From assembly GCA_009783685.1 (NCBI GenBank), contig WRCZ01000004.1, forward strand, positions 1 through 34,044: a DNA stretch of 34,044 bases, written 5' to 3'. This DNA comes from Actinomycetes bacterium (GTDB lineage: Bacteria; Actinomycetota; Actinomycetes; Streptomycetales; Streptomycetaceae). The first letter of the stretch is position 1. Each line of letters opens with the position of its first letter. The translations under genes and the position numbers were made by a program. Shown in pieces: positions 26,080-34,044 of the stretch. The notes beneath the pieces are model-generated. The model ran no database searches. It was given only the letters and a program-made list of their open reading frames with translations, and was not told the DNA's origin.

Positions 26080-28317
26080 TCAGTGGTCCAGGCTGAGGAG
26101 GGCGAAGATGCCGCCGACCACCGGCCGGGCCTGGAAGCCGCCGCTCTGGTTGCCCGCGACCGTGTCGTACCAGTCGGTGAAGGGGACCCGGCTCGGCGTG
26201 GCCGTCGCGAAGTCGTACAACGTGTCGATCAGCACCTTGCTGACCGGGTGGCCGCGCAGCCACGCCGCGGTCCACATCTCCCAGTCGGCCTTGGTGTACG
26301 CGTGGCGCGGGTCGAGCGGCACGCCGAACTGGTTGACCTGGGTCGCGTACCAGTCGCCCTCCTCCTGGGCGACGGAGGACGGGACCAGGCCGAGGCCGAG
26401 CAGCGCGTCCGGGTAGCCGTTGTACTTCAGGCTCCAGGTGCCCGGCTGGTCGTAGGCGAGCTTGAGGTGGTCCGGCGTGGAGTCCTGCGCCTTGCTCACC
26501 CACTGGCCGGCGTAGTCGCGGGCGGTGGCCCGGTAGCGGGTGGCGTCGGTGGTGTTGCCCGCGGTGGTCGCCACGGACGCCATCGCGCCGATCGCGAGGA
26601 TGCCCTTGAGCGCCAGGTTGGCGCTGTGCGCGATGAACCCGGTGAAGTCGTCGGTCTGGTTCTGGAAGCCCGGGTCCAGCGCGTTGGCGACCAGGTAGTC
26701 GGCCCACTGCCGCAGGATCGGGTAGTGCGCGGCGGCGAACTCCTTCGCGGTCGCGGTGTCCGCGCGGGCGAGGTAGGCCGCCGCCATCAGCAGCATGTTG
26801 GCCGACTCCTCGACCGGCATGTCCTCCTCGTTGCCGTCGTTGTGGCCGGACGCGTTGGGGTAGCCGGAGCCCAGGTCGTGCTCGGCGAACTCCTTGGGCC
26901 AGCCGCCGTTCTCGGCGTAGTCCAGCATCGGTTCGATGAGCAGCCGCAGGTACTCCGGGTCGGTGTAGAGGAACACCGGCATCGTGGGGTACGTGACGTC
27001 CACCGACGAGACGTTGCCGTCGGAGGAGATCTCCTTCAGGAACGCCCACGGCTTGCCGTTCCTGCTGACCAGCTCGGTGGCGCCGTACGCCTGACGCAGT
27101 GAAAGGGCGCACAATGCCGCGTAGTTGGCCCCGCCGGCGGCGGTGGCGTCCCGCTTGATCCGGCGGTCCAGCGCGTCGGTCCTGGTCTGCGCGCCGGCGG
27201 AGTCGGCGTGGAAGAAGGCGGCCATGTCCTGCCAGGAGGACCAGTACGACCGCCACAGCGGCGGGAGTTGCTCGCCCAGGTAGCTCACCGCGGGCTCGCG
27301 GACATGGCCCACCGACAGCTGCGCGGTGGCCGGCGCGTTGCGGACGCTGCCCAGGTCGAAGTGGAAGGCGAACACCGGCCAGCGGTCGTTGATCGCCCGC
27401 GGCTGGTCGGTGTCGGAGGTGTTGCCCAGCTTGCCGTCGGCGAGCGCCGCGGGGCGCACGACGGTGTCCGGGCCGATCTGCCACGTCAGGCCCGACCGGG
27501 CGGTGGCGCTCCACACCACCGTGCCCCAGGACGCCGTGTCGCCGCTCTCCTTGAGCACCTGGGGGCTGTCGGGAGTGAAAGACAACGATGTCAGACTCGG
27601 CCCGGACCCGGTGCCCGCGATGTTCTGCTGCGCCCAGCGGATCTTCGTGCCGGAGTTGCCGTGCGCCCACTCGCCGGAGATGTCGAAGTACAGCGCGACG
27701 TCGTGCGCCTTGCCGTCGACCGAGCGGACCTCCGCCGTCACGTACGACATCGGGATCGACTGCCGCTTCAGGTCGCCCGGCTCCACCGGCGACAGGAACG
27801 TCAGGTTCAGCCGGACGCCGCCGCCCTCCAGCACGAACAGCGAGCGGGTCGCGGTCAGTTGGAGGGAGCGCTGGACCAGGCCGCGGGGCAGCGGGTGGTC
27901 CGGCACGTTGGGCGCGCCGAAGAACAGGTACGGGGTGCCGTCGATCACGGCGATGCCGGTCATCGCGGTGACCCGGCCGGTCCAGAAGGTGGGCCAGTGG
28001 CCGGACGGCACGTCGGCGGCCAGCCAGGTGCTCAGGTACGGGGAGCGCACCGCGAGCGGCACCGCCGGCGGCCGGATCGGGTCGAACGCGGGGAGCGCCG
28101 GGGCGGCCGCGGTGAGCGGGTCGGCGCCGGTGGACTGGGCGGTCGCGGTGGCCGGCGCGGCCTGCGCGCCGGTGACGGTCCCGGGCAGCAGTGCCGCCCC
28201 GGCCGCGCCCAGACCCACCGCGCCGGACCTGGCGAGCAGCCCGCGGCGGCTCACGCCCCCGGTGTCGCTGCGGGGCGCGCCGCCGGATGCGGCGGACGGC
28301 GTGGTGCTTTCGGACAT
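26080..28317 (-). CDS. Tat-exported DUF4965/DUF5127/DUF1793 (glutaminase A-like) protein
   Basis: A 745-residue exported protein. The N-terminus carries a Tat signal (SRRGLLARSG, Arg24-Arg25) followed by an Ala/Gly-rich hydrophobic stretch to about residue 60. The rest matches the glutaminase-A-like architecture: an N-terminal beta-rich DUF5127-type domain, then an alpha-barrel region (DUF4965/DUF1793) with YPNASGHNDGNEEDMPVEES, QTDDFTGFIAHSANLALKG and SLKYNGYPDALLGLGLVP. Most bacterial members are uncharacterised; the fold recalls six-hairpin glycosidases. The ATG at 28317 has AGGAGGT upstream; longer frames are rejected. A LacI operator 240 bp upstream and the divergent CUT2 transporter suggest it processes an extracellular glycan or glycoside rather than glutamine. 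Confidence 0.85.
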   Translation of the reverse strand: MSESTTPSAASGGAPRSDTGGVSRRGLLARSGAVGLGAAGAALLPGTVTGAQAAPATATAQSTGADPLTAAAPALPAFDPIRPPAVPLAVRSPYLSTWLAADVPSGHWPTFWTGRVTAMTGIAVIDGTPYLFFGAPNVPDHPLPRGLVQRSLQLTATRSLFVLEGGGVRLNLTFLSPVEPGDLKRQSIPMSYVTAEVRSVDGKAHDVALYFDISGEWAHGNSGTKIRWAQQNIAGTGSGPSLTSLSFTPDSPQVLKESGDTASWGTVVWSATARSGLTWQIGPDTVVRPAALADGKLGNTSDTDQPRAINDRWPVFAFHFDLGSVRNAPATAQLSVGHVREPAVSYLGEQLPPLWRSYWSSWQDMAAFFHADSAGAQTRTDALDRRIKRDATAAGGANYAALCALSLRQAYGATELVSRNGKPWAFLKEISSDGNVSSVDVTYPTMPVFLYTDPEYLRLLIEPMLDYAENGGWPKEFAEHDLGSGYPNASGHNDGNEEDMPVEESANMLLMAAAYLARADTATAKEFAAAHYPILRQWADYLVANALDPGFQNQTDDFTGFIAHSANLALKGILAIGAMASVATTAGNTTDATRYRATARDYAGQWVSKAQDSTPDHLKLAYDQPGTWSLKYNGYPDALLGLGLVPSSVAQEEGDWYATQVNQFGVPLDPRHAYTKADWEMWTAAWLRGHPVSKVLIDTLYDFATATPSRVPFTDWYDTVAGNQSGGFQARPVVGGIFALLSLDH

Positions 28318-28551
28318 GCGAGGACCTCCTGGTACGTCGCGCCGGCCGGCGTGCGAACGCCGGGCGGCGTCGTCGGTACGGCTCCGATCGCCCACCCGGA
28401 CAGGGGCGGTGAGGGTCCGGACGCGACGAGGCGGCCGCGCGGGGCCCGGGGGCTGCGATCGGTGGGGAACGGCGGGGAAGCAGGGAAGCGTCGGGAGCAG
28501 GGCATCGAGCGCGGATCCGGTGGACACCGCGGCGGCTCTCTCGGCCCTGAA

Positions 28552-28567
28552 GTAACAACGTTGGAAA
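28552..28567. promoter_or_regulatory. LacI-type operator O3 (DUF4965 side)
   Basis: AACAACGTTGGAAAG is centred on AACGTT (28557-28562). The 11-mer CAACGTTGGAA is identical in O4. It lies 240 bp upstream of the minus-strand start at 28317. Confidence 0.7.
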
Positions 28568-28778
28568 GCATCGGAATGACAGCACGCGACGCCCCTGTTG
28601 TCCAGACCCGCGGCGGATACTTCCGGGGCGGAACCGCCCGCGGGTGCGCGGCCGGGGCCGGTCGGCACCCCCTGCGACGCCATCCACCTGTGAATCTCGG
28701 GTCGTTCGGCATCCTGCGGGTCAACTCGTGTGACGCAAGGGCTTTCTGAGCGCCGGACAGAAATCTGTGCACGGACGC

Positions 28779-28807
28779 TTGACAGCGTCCGGTGGGTGCC
28801 GCAGGGT
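28779..28807 (+). promoter_or_regulatory. Putative ytfQ operon promoter
   Basis: TTGACA (28779-28784), 17 bp, CAGGGT (28802-28807). Operator O4 follows directly and would block transcription initiation. About 80 nt of leader precede the ATG at 28899. Confidence 0.6.
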
Positions 28808-28809
28808 CT

Positions 28810-28825
28810 CTACAACGTTGGAAAC
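28810..28825. promoter_or_regulatory. LacI-type operator O4 (ytfQ side)
   Basis: CTACAACGTTGGAAAC is centred on AACGTT (28814-28819), just downstream of the proposed -10, a classical repression position. Confidence 0.72.
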
Positions 28826-28898
28826 AGCGCGGGAGGACAGCGACTGCTCCCCGCACCCTCACCCGACCCTTCACTGCCCCTGAGGATGTGATCGGCGC

Positions 28899-30014
28899 AT
28901 GAAGACCCTTCCCCGTGCCAAGGCCGTGGCCGCCGCGATGATCACGGCTGGCCTGTGCCTGTCCGCCGCCGCCTGCACCAACTCCGGTAACGACTCGTCG
29001 AAGTCGCCGTCCAGCAGCGCCACGGACAACAGCGCTGCGGCCCAGCAGGTGGCCACCCCCACCGACAGCTCCGCGGGCCCGGGCTGCACCTTCGACAGAT
29101 ACGCCGGCGGCGTTCCCAAGCTGGACATCACCGACGGCAAGACGGTCGTCGGCTTCTCCCAGTCGGAGTCGACCAGCAACCCGTTCCGGGCGACCGAGAC
29201 CAAGAGCATCGAGAACGAGGCCAAGCGGCTCGGCGTCAAGCTCATCGAGCGCAACGCCAACGCCGACGTCAACGCCCAGAACTCGCAGATCCAGGACATG
29301 ATCGCGCAGGGCGCCAAGGTCCTCATCGTCGCGCCGGAGAACTCCGACGGCCTCGGCCCGGCCCTCGCGCAGGCCAAGGCCAAGAAGATCCCGGTGCTGA
29401 CCATCGACCGCACGGTCACCGGGACCGCCTGCACCGACTTCATCGCCTTCATCGGCTCGAACTTCTACGGCCAGGCGCAGATCGCCGCGGACGACCTGAA
29501 CACCGCGACCGGCGGCAACGCGCACGTGGCGATCCTCACCGGCACGCCCGGCAACAACGTCACGACGGACCGCACCAAGGGCTTCCAGGACCAGGTCAAG
29601 GCGAAGTACCCGAACATCAAGATCGTCGCCTCGCAGACCGGCAACTTCGCCCAGACCGACGGCCAGAAGGTGATGGAGCAGCTGCTCCAGGCGCACTCCG
29701 ACATCAACGCGGTGTACGCCGAGAACGACGAGATGGCGCTCGGCGCGATCCAGGCCATCAAGTCGGCCGGGAAGACCCCCGGCAAGGACGTCAAGATCGT
29801 CACGATCGACGGCATCCAGCAGATGGTGCAGAACGTCGCCGACGGCCTGGCCGTCGCGGACATCGAGACCAACCCGCGGTTCGGCCCGCTGGCCTTCCAG
29901 TCGCTGCAGAACTTCTACGGCACGGCGGGCGTCCAGGACAAGGTGATCATCAAGGACGGCCACTTCACCTCCGCCAACGCCAAGCAGGCGCTGGCCCAGG
30001 GCCTCGTCTACTGA
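28899..30014 (+). CDS. ytfQ: YtfQ-like sugar (galactofuranose-type) binding lipoprotein
   Basis: A 371-residue periplasmic-binding-protein-like lipoprotein. The signal peptide ends in LSAAAC (lipidated Cys26), followed by a Ser/Thr linker. The binding domain has VVGFSQSE, FRATETKSIENEAKRLG, IPVLTIDRTV, TTDRTKGFQDQVKAKYPNIK, ENDEMALGAIQAIKSAGKTPG and VTIDGIQQMVQ. These segments follow Escherichia coli YtfQ, the galactofuranose-binding protein, more closely than RbsB or LsrB. It is the first gene of the CUT2 operon under the LacI operator. The ligand is probably a furanose; identity is inferred from family resemblance. Confidence 0.88.
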   Translation: MKTLPRAKAVAAAMITAGLCLSAAACTNSGNDSSKSPSSSATDNSAAAQQVATPTDSSAGPGCTFDRYAGGVPKLDITDGKTVVGFSQSESTSNPFRATETKSIENEAKRLGVKLIERNANADVNAQNSQIQDMIAQGAKVLIVAPENSDGLGPALAQAKAKKIPVLTIDRTVTGTACTDFIAFIGSNFYGQAQIAADDLNTATGGNAHVAILTGTPGNNVTTDRTKGFQDQVKAKYPNIKIVASQTGNFAQTDGQKVMEQLLQAHSDINAVYAENDEMALGAIQAIKSAGKTPGKDVKIVTIDGIQQMVQNVADGLAVADIETNPRFGPLAFQSLQNFYGTAGVQDKVIIKDGHFTSANAKQALAQGLVY

Positions 30015-30045
30015 GTCCACCGACCGTTGCACCGGCAACACCGAC

Positions 30046-30087
30046 GGGCCGGCGGGACACGGCGATCGAGCCGCGTCCCGCCGGCCC
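30046..30087 (+). terminator. Intercistronic hairpin between ytfQ and ytfR
   Basis: Arms GGGCCGGCGGGAC (30046-30058) and GTCCCGCCGGCCC (30075-30087) pair perfectly over 13 bp. Beyond one A-C mismatch another 4 bp (CGGC/GCCG) pair, leaving a 6-nt loop. It lies in the 130-bp gap after ytfQ and probably attenuates read-through or stabilises the ytfQ mRNA, so that binding protein exceeds transporter. Confidence 0.75.
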
Positions 30088-30144
30088 GGAACCGGCGCCC
30101 GGGCCGCCGCACGGCAGCCCCGTACGAGGAGGCGGACAACGACC

Positions 30145-31809
30145 ATGGTCCAGCAGGACCTCGACCCCCGCAGTGACTCCGTGCTGGAGGTCTCGGGGGT
30201 GCACAAGAGCTTCGCGGGCGTGCACGCGCTGCGCGACGTGGACTTCGCCCTGCGGCCCGCCGAGGTGCACGCCCTGATCGGCGAGAACGGCGCGGGGAAG
30301 TCCACCCTGATCAAGGTGATCACCGGGGTCTACCGCCCCGACAGCGGCCAGGTCCGGCTGGCCGGACGCGACCGCGACTTCCGCAACCCGCTGGAGGCGC
30401 AGGCCGCGGGGATCTCCACGATCTACCAGGAGGTCAACCTCGTCCCGCTGATGTCGGTGGCCCGCAACCTGTATCTCGGCCGCGAGCCGCGGCGGTTCGG
30501 GCTGGTCGACGTGGGCCGGATGAACCGGGAGGCCACCGAGGTGCTCGGCCGGTACGGCGTCGACGTCGACGTCACCCGGCCGCTGCGCACCCTGGGCCTG
30601 GGCGCCCAGCAGATGGTGGCGCTGGCCCGCGCGGTCCAGGTCGACGCCCGCGTGGTCATCATGGACGAGCCCACCTCGTCGCTGGAACCGCGCGAGGTCG
30701 AGACGCTGTTCTCGGTGATCCGCCGCCTCAAGGAGCAGGGCATCGCGGTCGTCTACGTCAGCCACCGGCTCGACGAGCTGTACGCGATCTGCGACCGGGT
30801 CACCGTGATGCGCGACGGCGAGGTCGTCCACACCGGCGAGATCGCCCAGTTGGAGCGGCTGCGGCTGATCTCCCTGATGCTGGGCCGGGAGATGGCGACG
30901 GTACGCGACAAGGGCACCACCGCCTTCGACTCCGACCGGCACGAGCGGCGCACCGGCGAACCGGTCCTCGCCGCAGAGAATCTGACGGTCCGTCACCGGC
31001 TGCACGGCGTCTCGCTCGACATCCACCCCGGCGAGGTCGTCGGCCTCGGCGGGCTGCTCGGCGCCGGCCGCAGCGAGACCGCCAAGGCGATCGTCGGCGC
31101 GCTGGGCACCGACGCCGGCTCCGTCGAGGTGGAGGGCCGGCCGCTGCACCGGCGCAGTCCCGCCGCGGCGATCAGGGCCGGTGTGGTGATGCTGGCCGAG
31201 GACCGCAAGGCGGAGGGCATCATCCCCAACCTGTCGGTGCGCGAGAACATCTCGCTCGCCGCGCTGCCGCGCCTGTCCCGCGCCGGACTGGTCTCCCAGG
31301 CCAAGCAGGACGAGGTCGTCCGGTTCTTCATGGAGCGGCTGCGGATCAAGGCGTCCGGCCCCGACCAGAAGGTCAGCGACCTGTCCGGCGGCAACCAGCA
31401 GAAGGTCCTGCTGGCCCGCTGGATGTGCCTCAACCCCAAGGTGCTGCTGCTGGACGAGCCGACCCGCGGCATCGACGTCGGCGCCAAGGCGGAGGTGCAG
31501 TCCATCATCGACGAACTCGCCGCCGACGGGCTCGGCGTGCTGCTCATCTCCTCCGACCTGGAGGAGCTGATCGAGGGCTCGGACCGCGTGGTCATCCTCA
31601 AGGACGGCCGCGTGGTGGGGAACCTGGACGGCGCGGAGGTCAGCGAGGACGGCCTGCTGGACGCGCTCGCCACCGCGCCGCCGCTGTCGCCCGACGCCCC
31701 GGACCACCCCGAACCAGGAGGCCCGGAATCCGGGCCCGAGAACCCCGGCGGGACGCCGCAGGCCGCAGCGGAACCGGTCGCCGCGCCCGTGAAGGAGAAC
31801 CGGTCATGA
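30145..31809 (+). CDS. ytfR: YtfR-like sugar ABC transporter ATPase (two fused domains)
   Basis: A 554-residue CUT2 ATPase with two nucleotide-binding domains. The first has an intact Walker A (GENGAGKST), Walker B VVIMDEPTSSL and a degenerate signature LGLGAQQMV. The second has a degenerate Walker A (GLLGAGRSET), an intact signature LSGGNQQKV and Walker B VLLLDEPTRGID. This asymmetry is normal for RbsA, MglA and YtfR. The C-terminal ~45 residues are a Pro/Glu/Ala-rich tail beyond the usual end. GAGGAGG lies 12 nt before the ATG. The last 4 bp overlap the next gene. Confidence 0.94.
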   Translation: MVQQDLDPRSDSVLEVSGVHKSFAGVHALRDVDFALRPAEVHALIGENGAGKSTLIKVITGVYRPDSGQVRLAGRDRDFRNPLEAQAAGISTIYQEVNLVPLMSVARNLYLGREPRRFGLVDVGRMNREATEVLGRYGVDVDVTRPLRTLGLGAQQMVALARAVQVDARVVIMDEPTSSLEPREVETLFSVIRRLKEQGIAVVYVSHRLDELYAICDRVTVMRDGEVVHTGEIAQLERLRLISLMLGREMATVRDKGTTAFDSDRHERRTGEPVLAAENLTVRHRLHGVSLDIHPGEVVGLGGLLGAGRSETAKAIVGALGTDAGSVEVEGRPLHRRSPAAAIRAGVVMLAEDRKAEGIIPNLSVRENISLAALPRLSRAGLVSQAKQDEVVRFFMERLRIKASGPDQKVSDLSGGNQQKVLLARWMCLNPKVLLLDEPTRGIDVGAKAEVQSIIDELAADGLGVLLISSDLEELIEGSDRVVILKDGRVVGNLDGAEVSEDGLLDALATAPPLSPDAPDHPEPGGPESGPENPGGTPQAAAEPVAAPVKENRS

Positions 31810-32771
31810 CCTCCCTCACCTGGACCGGACCCGCGCTCGACCGCGCCCGGGTCCGGCGCCTGCTCCAGGAGTACGGCGTCTACGCCGCGCTGGTGGTGCT
31901 GTTCGTCGTCGCGGTCGGCCTGGACACGTCGTTCCTGCAGATGAGCAACATCCGCGTCCAGCTCTACCAGGTCGCGCCCACCCTGCTGGTGGCCCTCGGC
32001 ATGGCCCTGGTCATCGGCACCGAGGGCATCGACCTGTCGGTGGGCGCGGTGATCGCGCTGGCCGCCTCCGTGGTGCCGCTCTACGCCGGCTACGGGCTGC
32101 TGCCCTCCCTGCTGGTGGCCCTGGTGCTGGGCGCCGCGTCCGGCGCGGTCGGCGGCGCGATGGTGGCCCTGGCCCGCATCCAGCCGATCGTCGCCACCCT
32201 GTCGCTGATGATCGGCGTGCGGGGCCTGGCCGAGATCATCAACGGCAACTCCGCCAAGCCGGTCACCCAGTCCGGCCTGCTCGACCTCGGCTCGCGCAGC
32301 CTGGCCGGCATCCCCGAGATGGCCTGGATCGGCGGCATCTGCGCGCTGCTCACCGGGCTGCTGGTGCGGCGCACCACCTTCGGCCGGCAACTCGTCGCCA
32401 TCGGCGACAACCGCCAGGCCAGCCGGCTGTCCGGGCTGCCCGTGCGCCGCGTGCTGATCACCGTGTACGTGATCTCCGGTGTACTGTCCGCCCTCGCCGG
32501 CGTGCTGATCGTCGGCCACGGCGCCGAGGCGGACCCCGCCAACCAGGGCCTGAACATGGAACTCAACGCGATCACCGCGGTGGTCGTGGGCGGCACGCCG
32601 CTCAGCGGCGGCCGGGTCCGCGTCCTCGGCACGGTGGCCGGCGCGCTGTTCATGCAGCTGATCACCGCCGTGCTCACGCAGCACAACGTGCACACCTCGT
32701 ACACCCAGATCGTGGAGGCCGCGATCATCTGCTTCGCGGTCTACGCCTCCCAGGAGCGTGGTACCCGATGA
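31806..32771 (+). CDS. ytfT: YtfT-like sugar ABC transporter permease
   Basis: A 321-residue BPD_transp_2-type permease with about ten membrane helices. Family signatures are LGMALVIGTEGIDLSVGAVIALAA, FGRQLVAIGDNRQASRLSGLPV and the late GGTPLSGGRVRVLGT motif. The ATG at 31806 overlaps the ATPase stop (ATGA), and CGTGAAGGAGAA lies just upstream; in-frame upstream sequence is shadow. It forms the channel with the next permease as a heterodimer, as in YtfT/YjfF. Confidence 0.93.
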   Translation: MTSLTWTGPALDRARVRRLLQEYGVYAALVVLFVVAVGLDTSFLQMSNIRVQLYQVAPTLLVALGMALVIGTEGIDLSVGAVIALAASVVPLYAGYGLLPSLLVALVLGAASGAVGGAMVALARIQPIVATLSLMIGVRGLAEIINGNSAKPVTQSGLLDLGSRSLAGIPEMAWIGGICALLTGLLVRRTTFGRQLVAIGDNRQASRLSGLPVRRVLITVYVISGVLSALAGVLIVGHGAEADPANQGLNMELNAITAVVVGGTPLSGGRVRVLGTVAGALFMQLITAVLTQHNVHTSYTQIVEAAIICFAVYASQERGTR

Positions 32772-33772
32772 CCTCCGCCGTGTTGCCGCCGCCGGCCACC
32801 GCGAAGGCCCGCGCCCCGCGGGCCACGCTGGGCGAGCGGATCGCCTCCCAGGTGCAGCGCCGTGGCGCGCTGGCCGTCCTGGCGCTGGTGGTCGTCATCG
32901 CCTCGTCGACCTCCTCCACCTTCCCCACCTGGTCCAACATCAGCAGCATCCTGGGCAACAACGCCTTCGTGTGGCTGCTCGCCCTCGGCATGACGTTCGT
33001 CATCATGACCGGCGGCATCGACCTGTCGGTCGGCTCGATGTACGCGCTCGGCGGCGTCCTCGGCGCCTACGGGTCCACGCACGGCACCTGGCTCGCGATC
33101 CTGCTGCCGCTCGCGGTCGGCGCGGCCTGGGGCACCGTGCAGGGACTGCTGGTCGCCAAGGCCGGGATGGCGCCGTTCATCGTGACCCTCGTCGGGCTGC
33201 TCGGCCTGCGCGGACTGCTCCAGGCGGTCACCAGCGAGGGCGCCACCACCTATCTGGTGCCGCAGCACTCGGCGTTCCGGCACCTGGGCGCCGGCGTGTG
33301 GACCCCGGTGCTGATCACCGCGGCGCTGTTCGTGCTCGGCGCGGTGCTGCTCACCCGCACCGGCTTCGGCCACACCCTGACCGCGATGGGCGGCAACGAG
33401 AACGCGGCGGTCCTGCTGGGCCTGCCCGTCGCCCGCAGCAAGGTGCTGGTCTACCTGCTGTCCGGCACCCTCGCCGCGGCGGCCGGCGCCCTGGGCGGCG
33501 CCCGGCTCGGCTCCGGCGTGACCACCATCGGCATCGGATACGAACTCACCGCCATCGCCTCGGTGGTGATCGGCGGCACGCTGCTCACCGGCGGCAGCGG
33601 CTCGGTCGGCGGCACCGCGGCCGGCGTGCTGCTGCTCGCGGTGATCCACAACCTGATCGACCACTACTTCTCGCAGTACGGCTCCGCCTTCACCGACACC
33701 GTCAACGGCGGCTTCCTCGCGGTCGTCGTGCTACTGCAGACCCTGCTCAGCCGCAAGCAGCAGCTCGAATGA
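32768..33772 (+). CDS. yjfF: YjfF-like sugar ABC transporter permease
   Basis: A 334-residue BPD_transp_2-type permease, the second of the pair. Visible motifs are LGMTFVIMTGGIDLSVGSMYALGG, FGHTLTAMGGNENAAVLLGLPVARSKV and GGTLLTGGSGSVGGTAAGVLL. It overlaps ytfT by 4 bp (ATGA). Two distinct permeases after one fused ATPase are typical of the galactofuranose system (also seen for AI-2 and rhamnose transporters). It ends the operon. Confidence 0.93.
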   Translation: MTSAVLPPPATAKARAPRATLGERIASQVQRRGALAVLALVVVIASSTSSTFPTWSNISSILGNNAFVWLLALGMTFVIMTGGIDLSVGSMYALGGVLGAYGSTHGTWLAILLPLAVGAAWGTVQGLLVAKAGMAPFIVTLVGLLGLRGLLQAVTSEGATTYLVPQHSAFRHLGAGVWTPVLITAALFVLGAVLLTRTGFGHTLTAMGGNENAAVLLGLPVARSKVLVYLLSGTLAAAAGALGGARLGSGVTTIGIGYELTAIASVVIGGTLLTGGSGSVGGTAAGVLLLAVIHNLIDHYFSQYGSAFTDTVNGGFLAVVVLLQTLLSRKQQLE

Positions 33773-34044
33773 CGACCGCCCCGCGGTCGTTCCTGCTGCT
33801 CGCTTCCGCTGCGGACGGCCTGGTGTCCGGGCCGCGTAGTGGGGGAGTTGGGGTGTCGGGCGCCGGATTTCGGTCGGTCTTCCTGCTCGCTCCCTTCGCG
33901 GACGGCCTCGTACCTCGGTCGGCCACTGCGGGAGCTCGGGCGTCAGCCCTCCGTCGTACGTGTCCGGGCCGCGGTCCGCGCCGCACCCGCCAGGCGAGCC
34001 GAAGGCGCGGTCCGCGCTCCGGCTCGGGCAGCCCAAGGAGAGGA
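33773..34044. other. Non-coding tail with imperfect direct repeats
   Basis: No supported gene is seen to the window end. A TTCCTGCT...CGGACGGCC module occurs at 33790-33820 and again, altered, at 33880-33906. GTGTCCGGGCCGCG occurs at 33823-33836 and 33960-33973. The minus-strand frames here are Arg/Pro-rich and repeat-derived. Confidence 0.55.

Larger units (their letters stand above)
28318..28898. other. Divergent regulatory region between the DUF4965 gene and ytfQ
   Basis: 581 bp without a supported gene. It contains one operator on each side (28552-28567 and 28810-28825), the ytfQ promoter, and close to the DUF4965 start a 7-bp hairpin with a GCGA tetraloop (CCGGCGT/ACGCCGG, 28346-28363) that would lie in that gene's 5' leader. 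Confidence 0.6.

Noticed and set aside
28318-28687. N-terminal extension of the DUF4965 protein across the regulatory region
   Set aside because: It would place a Tat signal internally and cover operator O3; the ATG at 28317 has an excellent AGGAGGT site.
33731-34036. Minus-strand Arg/Pro-rich frame at the window end
   Set aside because: It overlaps the yjfF end and is built from the intergenic repeat modules, with no family resemblance.

Overview
The window is very GC-rich DNA with strong third-position G/C bias, GTG starts, AGGAGG-type ribosome binding sites, Tat-exported lipoproteins and densely packed operons. This fits a chromosomal segment of a Streptomycetaceae-type actinomycete. No transposase, phage gene, CRISPR array, tRNA or rRNA was recognised.

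Region 1 (1-2797): the 5' part of an MFS transporter gene on the minus strand, a divergent ArsR-type winged-helix regulator, a short 12-bp tandem repeat and a PfkB-family sugar kinase.

Region 2 (2783-16050) reads as a potassium and cation homeostasis island. It holds a KimA-like APC-superfamily K+ transporter and a small two-helix membrane protein of unknown function. It also holds a complete kdp system: a 27-residue membrane peptide, kdpF, kdpA, kdpB, kdpC and kdpD on the minus strand, with kdpE divergent from them. A CPA1 Na+/H+ antiporter follows. Four promoters here (KimA-like gene, small membrane protein, kdp operon, kdpE) share the same direct-repeat element with fixed spacing (11 then 21 bp), suggesting one KdpE-type regulon. 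A secreted GH114-like glycosidase gene follows, behind a large inverted repeat.

Region 3 (17419-24323) is a sugar operon: Tat lipoprotein binding protein, two CUT1 permeases without their own ATPase, a PfkB kinase, a GH4 alpha-galactosidase-clade enzyme and a Gfo/Idh/MocA oxidoreductase with a Cys cluster. These genes are tightly spaced on the plus strand and probably import and process an oligosaccharide or galactoside.

Region 4 (24324-33772) is a LacI-controlled furanose-type module. A LacI regulator, a divergent Tat-exported DUF4965/glutaminase-A-like protein and a CUT2 ABC transporter (ytfQ, ytfR, ytfT, yjfF-like) are tied together by four near-identical operators centred on AACGTT. Two lie upstream of lacI and one lies in front of each divergent target. 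The transporter closely resembles the galactofuranose system. The inferred circuit is that the exported enzyme releases a furanose, the ABC transporter imports it, and LacI senses it. The window ends in non-coding, repeat-bearing DNA.
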